NCBI RefSeq assembly: GCF_001659605.2
Contig: NC_035178.2
Location: 8,564,062 to 8,628,061, forward strand
Origin: Manihot esculenta
Taxonomy: Eukaryota > Streptophyta > Magnoliopsida > Malpighiales > Euphorbiaceae
Direction of reading: 5' to 3'
Length of the DNA: 64,000 nt
The notes beneath the pieces were generated by a model. The model ran no database searches. It was not told where the DNA came from and saw only the letters and a program-made list of their open reading frames with translations. The translations under genes and the position numbers were made by a program. Positions 34,901-43,651 of this stretch are shown piece by piece. Each line of letters begins with the position of its first letter. Position 1 is the stretch's first letter.

Positions 34901-37900
34901 GATTTATCTCTCACACACTCAACTGAATATAATCTATGCTGTTAGCTTAGTCAACCAATTCATGCATGACCCTCGCGAGACTCATATGCAGGTTGTCCTT
35001 CACATCTTGAGATACCTTAAGTTTGCGCTAAGGAAAGGGCTTTTTTACTCCAATCATAGTCACTTTCGAGTTGAAGCTTTTACATATGCAGATTGGGCAA
35101 AATCTCTCAATGACAGGAGATCCACCTCTAATTACTGCACAGTTGTGGGAGGGAATCTTGTCATCTAGAAAAGCAAAAAATAAAGTATTGTTGCTCAGTT
35201 AAGTGCTGAAGTAGAATATAGAGTAATGGCCCAAGGTGTGTGTGAGCTTTTGTAGTTGTAAAAGTTATTGAAGGAGTTGAGGTTGCCTGAGAGAGACAAG
35301 ATAATTTTGTATTGCGACAACAAAGCCGCCATTAGTATAGCATAAAATTCAGTTCAGTGTGACCAAAAGAAACATATTAAGATTGATCAACACTTCATTA
35401 AAGAAAAATTAACAGACAGGGTTTTGAGTTTAGTTCATCTGACTTATACTGGACAACTTGTGGATGTGTTCACTAAAGAGCTCAACAATAGAATCTAGCA
35501 TAATCTGATTTGCAAGTTGGGCATATGCGATATATATGTACCAACTTGAGGGGAGTGTTGATTTATTTGATATGATTTGATTTGATTATGCATTCTAAGC
35601 ATAAATTAGAATCTTTAATTATCTCTGTAATTATTTTTTGATTATTTACTCTTTGTTTAGTTGTAATTTTTTGTGTATAAATAATCATGTAAATCACTTA
35701 TAAAGATTAAGAGTGAAATACAGGAATACTCTAAAATTCTTGGATATATATAAACATGGCAATCACCTCTAATGGGGTTGTTTTAATTCTTGGGAACATT
35801 TGCCTTTATGAAATCGAATGACAGGGATTCGCATGTTCGGGATCTTATTCTTTGCTTTTCCAAATCTTATTTTGATCTACCATCAAAAGTGAAAAAAAAT
35901 GAAATTGGCAAAGTGGGAAACTGTTATCACAAAAGTCCTCATAACTGATGTAATGAAACGTCCTTGAGAACTATAATGAAAAGCTAGACTTGTTTAAGAT
36001 GAAAAAATAAAGTGGACAATTTCATTTTAATTTTCTAATGGTCTTCCGAACTGCCAAAAAAACTTTGCAGTTGTGCATTAGCAAGTAGGAATCATATCAT
36101 TCAAGACAAAAGATTTTGCATTAATTTTCGTGCTATATCATTTAAGAAGGGAGGATTCACTTTTTTATAAGACGAGGTTCCTCTAGATGAGAGATGAATG
36201 AATAAAGGAATTGTAAATATGAAAGCAAATTCTACCTGGCAAAGCTGAAAAGTTACATTTGGTTTATTGGATTGGACAGGAAAGCCCCGTGTTTTTTCTC
36301 CTGTTCAGTCCTTCAGTCCCCTTCTCTGTTTTCTTTTCCCTTACTAGACAATTTATCCAGTCCAATGGCTGAGATTGTTAGCATTCCTCGTCAACATACC
36401 CCTTTCTTCTTTTAAATAAAAATGAAGTTTCTTCAATATTTGTGTGCTATTGTTAAATTTGATTCCTGTATATCGATGATTGAAGACTGTCTGGAATGTC
36501 AGCATTACGTGGTTGCTAATAGTAATTTGCTGCTTGAATTATTTCATAAAAGATTGTAGAATTTCTTCATATTGTTGGTATTTTGGTTACCTAGCTTTGT
36601 ATTGAATGCCCTGTGCTCTATATGAGTTATCCTAAAATTGAAACTGGTGGTGTTTGTTGAGTAAACAAGAGACAGTAACGTTTGTATTCTCTCTTCCTTT
36701 TCTTTTTTTTTTTCATCTTGCAGTTACTGAACTTCCAGATACTGTATTCCTTCTAGAGGATTGCCCCCATGATTGGTTGTTTCCCCAGTGTGCTGCTGTG
36801 GTGAGTTATTATTATTAGAGAAATTTACTATTTAGTCCCTATATTATATGGAAACTCATTAGTTGGTCTATCAGTTTTGTAAAATACATTAGATTGTCCC
36901 TGAGATTTTAAAAGTTTGCTAATTAATCATTCTGTTAGTTTTAGCCGTTAAATATTTTACTATTTAGGCTCTATAATTTAGAAAAACTAATTAATTGGTC
37001 GCTCATGTTTGTAAAAAAATCTACTAATTAATCTCTCCATATTAAAGGTATTTTAGATTTTTTTTATAATATTTAATGACTAAAATTAACGGAGGGACTA
37101 ATTAGTAGATTTTTTAAAGTTTCAAGAATATTTTAATATATTTTTCAAAATTGAGATACTAAATAATGAGTTTTTCAATAATACAGGAATTAAATAGTAA
37201 TTTTTTTATTATTATTAATTTTTGTTGTATTTTTTCTTAGAAAAACTTACTATTTTGTCCCTATGGTATAGAAAAATTTATTAGTTAGTATTTCGATTTT
37301 AAAAAATATATTAAAATATTCTAAAATTTTTAAACATATACTACTTAGTCTTCCATTAGTTTTAGCCTTTAAATATTTTATTATTTATTCCAATGGAAAA
37401 TTTCTTAGTTTGTCACTCAGTTTTGTAAAATTAAATTCATACTAATAATCCTTTCATATTGAGATCATTTTGAACTTTTTAGAATACTTAATGGCTAAAA
37501 TTAACGGAAAGACTAATTTGTACATATTTTAATACCTTAAGGATGTTTTAATGTATTTTTTAAAATTAAGAGACTAATTAATGTATTTTCCAATACCATG
37601 AGGATAGCAATATTCCCTCTTTCTTATTATGCTTTTAATAACTAATACATTTCCTTGCAATTAATATAACTTTGTGCAGTTGCCAGCATGTGCCTGCAAT
37701 TTTTTTTTTTTACCTTTCTAGTATAATTCCTAGATAGTTTTCATTTTATCATATATGAAACTGATATTTTCTGCTTCTACTGATGTATTAGAACAATATA
37801 AAAGACTTGCTAATGCATGCTTCTAATAGAATGATATGTGGTTAATCTAACACTAACCTTTTATTTGCCATGATTCATTTTGCAAGAAAAGAATTCAAAT

Positions 37901-39660
37901 GAATTCTTGCAAAATCATACAAGATTTCAACTTCTCTTAAAATGAAAATTTTTTAAGTTAAAAAGAATTGAATTCTTTTATTCCAAAGAAGAGAATTGTT
38001 AGAAAAGAAATCAATTGGATTGAATTCTTACGAAATTTTTGATTTCAAAGAAGAGAATTATTAGAAAAGAAATCAATTGGATTGAATTCTTACGAAATTT
38101 TTGATTCCAAGGGTAAATGTGCAGGTTCATCACGGTGGTGCTGGAACCACAGCCGCAGGACTAAAAGCTGGGGTAATGCTTATTTAATTAGTTTCCATTT
38201 TATGTTGCTGACTGCATGAGTGCGTGTTTTGATCAAATAATTTAACTATATCAGAGTGAGGTGTTAACTTGAGCATGTACAGCTACAAACAGTTTCTTTG
38301 ATTCTCTCTCTTTCTCTCCAATCATTTCACCTACCATATATTTTATGCCCCCTTGTTCTTTAATAATATTTCCTCTCTTCTAAAAGGAAAAATTCTACTT
38401 CAGGATTCTAATGAATATATGTATTTGTTAGATAATAGGTAATTGGAAATGACAATAGGATATGATTGGTAACCTATTTTAAACTATGTAATTTAATATT
38501 AACTATAATTGAATGCTTTTAGTTTTTTATTTTTCCTATTGAGAAACTTCTTAATTACAGTGCCCGACTACCATAGTGCCATTCTTTGGAGACCAGTTTT
38601 TCTGGGGTGATCAAATACATAAACGAGGGCTGGGACCTGCACCGACGCCAATAGCTAAGCTCAGCGTTGAGAGCCTTTCAAATGCAATAAGGTTCATGCT
38701 GCAGCCAGAGGTAATTCTGATGTGTATATGTGCTCCCAATTCATGCAAGAGTTGATTCCAGAGGATGACAATACAATAGATTACTCTAGCCTTTATATTT
38801 AAACTTCATTTTATATGATTTATCCCATTTATAGTTCCATTAGTCTTTGGAAGATTAGATTTCATTGATTGTGCAGCAAATATGATGCTACTCCATGATG
38901 CTTATGTTGCTTTTGATTCATACTCACTTTGTAGTTCATCTCATTATTTTTGTCCAGTTTACTTTTTCACACATATTAATAAAAATAATTTATTTATTAA
39001 CTTTCTAAATATATCCATCTTAAAAATATTAAATTTTATTAAATAATAAAAAATATTTGAGAGGTTGTATTGAAAATAAAATTAAATTAAATACGGTTAT
39101 AATAGTCAATTTATATCTTAATCATATTCGCACAATAGAAAAAAAAGGAAAGATGTATAAAAATTACGGAATAGATGGAATATATTTTTCAATGAAATTA
39201 GACTTCCTCCCCATCTTATGTGGAGTTTGTCATAGCCATAAACAAATACAAGAACTTTCATGTCCTTGCAGGCCTAGTTGTTACGATCAATCTTCCTTAT
39301 TTGATTTAGCCCATCAACTCTATTCCTTCGCATATTGACCATCACGTCTGCCATCACCCATTTGCATTTGCAGCTTTCTTTAAATGCTTCAGTCTTCCTT
39401 CACTTCTATGAAAATCCAATTGTCAGTTACTAAATGGGTACTTTCAATTTTCTTAGGTGAAATCTCAGGCAATGGAACTAGCAAAGTTGATAGAGAAAGA
39501 AGATGGTGTTGGTGCTGCAGTTGATGCATTTCATCGGCATTTGCCTCGTGAACTTCCTCTGCCTACTGCGGCTTCTTTAGATGAAGACAAACATCCAGAC
39601 CATCTACAATGGTTCTTGATTCAACTCCAAAAGTGGTTCTGCCTGCCTTGTGGAGTATAG
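18060..39660 (+). CDS. UGT80B1: Sterol 3-beta-glucosyltransferase, UGT80B1-type (14 exons, complete)
   Basis: Transfers glucose from UDP-glucose to the 3-hydroxyl of membrane sterols, making steryl glucosides. In Arabidopsis the UGT80B1 (TT15) gene affects seed-coat pigmentation (established). Exons: 18060-18363, 19822-20051, 20579-20803, 21941-22052, 22182-22352, 22589-22652, 23179-23233, 23349-23526, 26898-27028, 28108-28210, 36724-36800, 38125-38172, 38561-38710, 39457-39660. They sum to 2052 nt with consistent phases: 683 residues and a stop, against roughly 600 in the family. Visible motifs: N-terminal [10 protein letters not shown], donor-site GTRGDVQPF (237-245), ATHANF and [40 protein letters not shown] (552-559), [11 protein letters not shown], and C-terminal WFCLPCG. 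Intron 3 has a GC donor. The exon 1-2 join is the least certain. Ser368 replaces the Trp usual in MPWTPT. Introns 8 and 10 are swollen by transposons, yet the frame survives. Confidence 0.9.
20804..20805 (+). other. Non-canonical GC splice donor of intron 3
   Basis: Exon 3 must end CTTCAG to join the exon starting GAATTTGGTCATC and preserve the conserved RLQ-EFGH sequence. The intron therefore begins GCATGT. The acceptor at 21,940 is a normal TTGCAG. Confidence 0.75.
20985..21740. repeat. Intron 3: LTR-like region with about 108-bp tandem repeats
   Basis: Starts with several TTTAGATTAGGATAA-like short repeats, then a TTTCCCACATCGA word common in plant LTRs. Three diverged tandem copies follow (about 21,364, 21,474 and 21,581 to about 21,690), each with TATGACTTTCA, ATATATGGGTTAATTCAT, AAGTAAAAA and CTCTC words. 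This could be an old solo LTR with internal expansion. No coding sequence is present. Confidence 0.5.
22931..22978. repeat. (TA)n microsatellite followed by a 12-G run in intron 6
   Basis: About 31 bases of alternating T/A, then TTGGTT, then twelve consecutive G. A simple repeat and a likely source of sequencing and assembly error. Confidence 0.9.
24372..26090 (-). mobile_element. Degenerate LINE, antisense in intron 8
   Basis: Read on the minus strand, frames with stops show non-LTR reverse-transcriptase landmarks in order: [15 protein letters not shown] (about 25,730), an SENQFG-type piece with a MPAR-like motif (about 25,480), [17 protein letters not shown] (about 24,980), and near the 3' end [14 protein letters not shown] (about 24,440). 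A GTTGTTTTTGTTATTGG-like tail marks the 3' end near 24,372, similar to the TTG-rich tails of such elements. It fills most of the 3.4-kb intron and is coding-dead. Endpoints are approximate. Confidence 0.68.
26327..26500. repeat. Degenerate CCGAACC/GGTTCGG-type MITE relic in intron 8
   Basis: AACCGGTTTGATTTGGTTC and TTTGGTTCGAAACCGAACC words resemble the arms of the element at 29,295-29,749. Termini are not definable. Confidence 0.35.
28592..28789 (+). repeat. Left LTR of copia B (198 bp)
   Basis: Starts TGTTGACTTATTTGATATG, ends AAATTCTTCA, and is immediately followed by the PBS. It contains a GTGTATAAATAGTC TATA-like box. Confidence 0.88.
29295..29749. mobile_element. hAT-like MITE (455 bp) inserted in copia A integrase
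   Basis: Starts TAGGGGTGAGCATTTGGTCG and ends in the complement of TAAAGGTGAGCAGTATTCG, with CGGTTCGGTT/AACCGAACCG arms. Flanking octamers gtcatacg and gtcatata match at 6 of 8, fitting an 8-bp hAT target duplication. The integrase frame resumes right after the right octamer. Confidence 0.78.
31707..32018 (+). mobile_element. TRIM retrotransposon, 312 bp, inserted in copia A RNase H
   Basis: Two 115-bp LTRs (31,707-31,821 and 31,904-32,018), both starting TGTTGAAT.CACATCGGTTGTGG-like and ending AAATTTAACA/AAATTTAATA. Between them are a PBS TGGTATTAGAGCC (31,822) and a purine tract GTGAGGAGGG just before LTR 2. The target duplication GTAAG is perfect (31,702-31,706 and 32,019-32,023). The 82-bp interior has no coding capacity, which defines a terminal-repeat retrotransposon in miniature. 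It depends on proteins from other elements. Confidence 0.9.
35556..35742 (+). repeat. Right LTR of copia B (187 bp)
   Basis: Starts TGTTGATTTATTTGATATG and ends AAAATTCTTG. The expected terminal CA is altered and about 11 bp near the end are missing relative to the left LTR. Followed directly by GATAT. Confidence 0.85.
36818..37206. mobile_element. Foldback/long-TIR element 1 in intron 11
   Basis: Left arm (from AAATTTACTATTTAGTCCCT) and right arm (complement ATTACTATTTAATTCCTGTA) remain complementary for well over 100 bases, including ACTCATTA and GTTAGTTTTAGCC-type words. Both flanks read TTATTATTATTA, compatible with a 9-11 bp target duplication as in Mutator-like elements, though the target is low complexity. 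No coding sequence. Confidence 0.65.
37239..37618. mobile_element. Foldback/long-TIR element 2 in intron 11
   Basis: A diverged relative of the preceding element: ACTTACTATTTTGTCCCTAT at the left and the complement of ATTGCTATCCTCATGGTATT at the right, with matching arms in between. It lies about 30 bp downstream of element 1. Confidence 0.58.
37984..38107 (+). repeat. 62-bp tandem duplication before exon 12
   Basis: CAAAGAAGAGAATTGTTAG at 37,984 and CAAAGAAGAGAATTATTAG at 38,046 start two nearly identical units. The second ends about 17 bp upstream of exon 12. The preceding 80 bp contain related GAATTC-rich words. Confidence 0.85.
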
Positions 39661-41462
39661 GATTCTTTCCTATTTTTCATTTTTATGTCACAGGTTAGTT
39701 TTATCAAATTTTCTTTTAATCAATTCATTCATTCCATTGATTGGATCTACTGTGTGGTGGTGAGTTATATATAGTTTTGAAGTCACATCTGCAGGGTTAT
39801 TGTGCAATAATAATTCATTAAATTTTGTTTTTTCAAAATGAATTATACCAAATTATTTAAAATTAATATTTATAACTGATTTTCGTCCATCTACTCTTCA
39901 CCCACAGTTTCTCCTCTTCTGCAGTACCAAATACCCATTACAGGCCTCATCCCATTACATGTTATAAATGAAAAAAAAAAAAAAAAAAAAAACATTGTTT
40001 CTCATAAGATGGTGAATTTTTATTGGGATACAAGTAATAATTAATTAAAAGGTGAAAATAAATGAATAATGAGAGTTTATATTATATTTGTTTGATAAAA
40101 AAACCAAAGGGGAAGCTGGAGAAACTTAGATCTTTGTTATTTGTGCAGGTTTCAAGCAACAGACAACTAGAGATTTGTGCTAATGCTGTTGGCTTATGCT
40201 GGTGGATGCTTCCATTGTGTTGTTGCAAACAATAAATAAATAAATAAATAAAAACTATATACAGCAGCAATCGTGGGTGGCTGTTTCTTTCTTTTTGCCA
40301 AAAATAAATAAATAAAATCGTGTGTTGTTCTGTTTGAGACAGAAAAAATTGATGTAATAAACAATTCATTTTGTGTTGCTTTGAATTTTGATGGGCATGT
40401 GGTGGAAATGTATGTGATATGCCAGACAATGAAGGACTATGAAAGAACAGGGAAAAAATGAGAGAAATTAATTAAAAATATTATTTTTATTTATTTTTTT
40501 TAAAGGTGTTAGAAAATAAAATTTAATCTAACGAGTTGACATGTTAACAAAAAATAACATCATAAAATTGAGGTATCATTTATGTAATTTACCTTCAATA
40601 ACATAAATCGATAGAGAAAAGTAGGAATTGGCTAAGATGAGAGTGAATTAAGAACAAGCAAGGTCTTCAAACTGAATTATACAAATTCTAGTCTGAATTT
40701 TTGAAATATTTTTAAATCAATTTAAATTTTTTAGATAGTAGATTTTTGGGTTGACATCATAAGGTAAATTTTAATTGCAAAGTTTATAAATTGTGTGTAA
40801 TTATTATTAGACCGGATGGAAAAAATTAAATGTTTATGTGAATTTATGATTATAGCTAAATTTTTAAATATTGTAAAATGAAGTTTAATAATTCTCAATT
40901 TATTGCGATTATAGTAAAAATAAATTAAATTATTAAATTTTAAAATAAATTATAATATAGGTCTTAAACCTTGAATAAATTTACAACTTTAATTTTTATA
41001 TTTTCAACATTAAATAATTTAATTTCTCACTTTTGTTATATATATATACAAATTGGTAATTTCATCCAAATTTCCATCAAATTACTACTAATTTTAATCG
41101 AAATGATCAAATGATAACTTCAATCGGACATAGGTAAAGCTTCTAAGATTTTATTTTATTAAAAAAAGTCTTTTATTTTAAATTTGTATTTAAAAATAAA
41201 TATATTTTATATTTTATTATATATAATAAATATTTTATAATACTATAATTAGATATATTGTCTTTTGTTAATAATATTAATGTCAATTTAATTAAATATT
41301 TTATTATATAAAAATTTTATTTTTAAACGTCATAGTCTTATTTGATTTAGAAATTTAATTTAGTAATTAAAGACAGGTAACTCTTTTGATAAATCCAGGT
41401 TGGAATATCTGATTTCTCAATCTACTACTTGAAAAAGGAAAAACAAAAATAAAAAACAACTA
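39661..41462. other. UGT80B1 3' flank and intergenic DNA
   Basis: Contains the presumed 3' UTR of the glucosyltransferase gene, a poly-A run (about 39,970-39,992) and short (AAAT)n repeats near 40,230-40,255. I see no gene. A 115-codon minus ORF (40,082-40,429) has no family features. Confidence 0.5.
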
Positions 41463-43175
41463 TTACACAGCCATTATCAAGTCTGTGGTTCGCTTTTTGT
41501 AAAGCTTGATATTTTTCCACCTTGATTCCATGTAGTGGCTTGAACTATCAGGCGCCGCATACACCCCACACTTGAAATAGTGCTCCGCCGGGCCGTCGTC
41601 GTAGACCACCACTTTTTGTTTACCATTGACGTAAACTTTTATTTCCCCTTTTCCGACGTTATGAATCACGTTAAGCCTTAACCACTTATTATAGATGTCT
41701 GTGGCCACCGGGTCGGACCTGTAGGGCTTCAGTTGGCCATTGTAAACTCTAAGTTGCAGAGATGTGGATTTGGTAACTGCCCCAAATACCTGCATAACTG
41801 TGACCCCTGAGGTTCCTTCTGGAACGTACAATTGCCCTTCGAATTGCCAAACTCCAGATGAGTAGTCATGTCCCTGCAAATAAGTGTTAGTTAATTAATT
41901 AATTAAATTTAAAATTAAATTAAATAAATTAAAAATTAAAATTTTAATAAAAGAATTAAATCAAACCGATTAATAATTCTTTCATACCTATAAATATTCC
42001 TCAATAAATTATACATGAGTTTATGAAATATGTCAAAAATCACAGAAGGATTAATTAATTATGTTAATATATTATTTATTATGCACGCACATATTTAATT
42101 TGATAATAAGTATATCTGAATAAATATATGAGATTTTAGATTCTACTCTTCTAATTTTTATTTTAAAAAAATATATATATTATCTACGGTTGAATTTACC
42201 TAATATAAAATAATTTAATCTCTTAAATTTAGTTAATTAACAAAATAAATAGTTGGCATAATTACATTTTGTATTTAAATAATTATATATTTCACAAAGT
42301 ATTTAATTATATTATCAAAATAGATAATATTAGATTATATAAAAAAAATTTTAAAATCTTTTTCACAAAAATTATTTGAAAATAATTTTAATGGTTGTTA
42401 ATAATATATCACCATAATTTTTTTTTGAAAAATTATAAATCATAATATATGAATTTAAGAATTTAATAAAATTTATTTACTGTTTAAAAACTATATATTA
42501 TATTATCACTACTATATTTTAGGTTTAAACAATAATAAAATTAAATTAGTAATATTTTTTATACTTTGTAAAAAATAAATAAACTATTGAAATATAAAAA
42601 AATTTAAATATAAAGACAATTTTGGTAACAAGATAAAGTTTCTAAAATTGAAAAAAAGAATTATGCTTGTATTAACGTAAATTAAATATAAAAAACAATA
42701 CACAAAAACAGATAAACATATATTTAGAAATTAATTTTTAAAATTTATCCAAGATTCTTTCCAAGATTAAAGTATAAATATCACTCTATGTTTGTTAATT
42801 TTCGGTATAAAAATCATTTGCAGAAATTTCAAAACAACCAAAAAAAAAAAGTTTAAAACAACTTTTGCGGTAGAACGAGAGAGAGAGAGGCTTAGCTTAG
42901 AGCTTTACCTTAATGCGAACTTCAGTTCGGGGTCTGGTAGGGCTGCCAACTTTGAAGGGCTTGTCATTCTCGTAAACCCAAAACCGTCGAATCCCATTTT
43001 TGTAAGAATAACGTTCGTTCAAGGGCTTGTCATATGGTTTCTGTATGAGGAAGTTGTCCTCTGTTAATGCCACCTCACTGAATCCATCAGTTGGATCTGC
43101 GCTGCTGTTCTTCAACAAGCTCACCATAGCCATAATGAGGACAAAACTTGAGTAAGCTGAGAGTTTCATTTTCAT
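41463..43175 (-). CDS. Citrate-binding-protein-like secreted protein (two exons)
   Basis: Exon 1 is 42,909-43,175 (89 codons, donor AAG|GTAAAG). Exon 2 is 41,463-41,873 (acceptor TTTGCAG), giving 225 residues. Residues 1-26 form a signal peptide (short basic start, hydrophobic core, Ser-Ser-Ala before the likely cut). The mature part has an alginate-lyase-2/concanavalin-like fold signature in this family: PRTEVRIKGHDYSSG, then VWQFEGQLYVPEG, GVTVMQVFGA, and near the C terminus YFKCGVY and SRWKNIKLY. The family was described as a citrate-binding protein of the rubber-tree lutoid membrane; homologues elsewhere are poorly characterised, so vacuolar or secreted location and citrate binding are inference. 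A TATAAATA lies 32 bp upstream of the ATG, implying a very short 5' UTR, and a second in-frame ATG is at codon 3. The intron is 1035 bp of AT-rich DNA. Confidence 0.88.
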
Positions 43176-43206
43176 TTCCCTTATAACCTGTCCTTAATTC
43201 TTCCCA

Positions 43207-43214
43207 TATTTATA
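43207..43214 (-). promoter_or_regulatory. TATA box of the citrate-binding-protein-like gene
   Basis: TATAAATA on the minus strand, 32 bp upstream of the start codon and in a less AT-monotonous context than its surroundings. Transcription would start only a few bases before the ATG, so the actual start could also use another element. Confidence 0.5.
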
Positions 43215-43504
43215 TTCGCTTGCCACTTATACTTTCCTTTTTTTTTTCACAAGATGAAGTATTTATTAAAAAAGTATGTATAAAATTATAATTTTATTAA
43301 AAATTAAATTATTTATTAAAATATATTATTATATATAATAAAAAAATTAAAATTTTCATAATAATTTTAAACGGGTATCAAATTATTAACTTAATAATAA
43401 TTTATATATAGAGATATACAAATATTCATTTTTTTCATTATCTACTTGTGATATGAATTATTTGTTCTAACAGATTAAATACCAATTATAAGCTACAATT
43501 TGTA

Positions 43505-43651
43505 AAGATTTTGGGATAATTGCATAAAACAAAGAAAATGCAGAACATGTAATAAGATTTTAGGGATAATCGCATAAAACATAGAAAATGCAGAATATCT
43601 TATAAGATTTTGGAGATAATTGCATAAAATATAGAAAATGCAAAACATGTT
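43505..43651. repeat. Three 50-bp tandem repeats upstream of the citrate-binding-protein-like gene
   Basis: Units start AAGATTTTGGGATAATTGCA (43,505), AAGATTTTAGGGATAATCGC (43,554) and AAGATTTTGGAGATAATTGC (43,604), each with ATAGAAAATGCA or a close variant. Confidence 0.85.

Larger units (their letters stand above)
28592..35742 (+). mobile_element. Nested Ty1/copia complex in intron 10 (outer copia B with copia A inside)
   Basis: The outer element has LTRs at 28,592-28,789 and 35,556-35,742 and a perfect target duplication GATAT (28,587-28,591 and 35,743-35,747). A PBS TGGTATCAGAAC lies at 28,790 and a polypurine tract CTTGAGGGGAG just before the right LTR. Its own coding remnant (about 32,600-35,550) runs from GAG-pre-integrase ([12 protein letters not shown]) through integrase ([12 protein letters not shown]), RT ([14 protein letters not shown]) and RNase H, with many stops. 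A second, different copia (A) lies inside at about 29,170-32,576 and is 5'-truncated. Gag of both is missing. It is in the same orientation as the host gene. Confidence 0.85.

Noticed and set aside
43505..43651. CRISPR-like short regular repeats
   Set aside because: Contiguous tandem repeats without unique spacers in a plant genome; not CRISPR.
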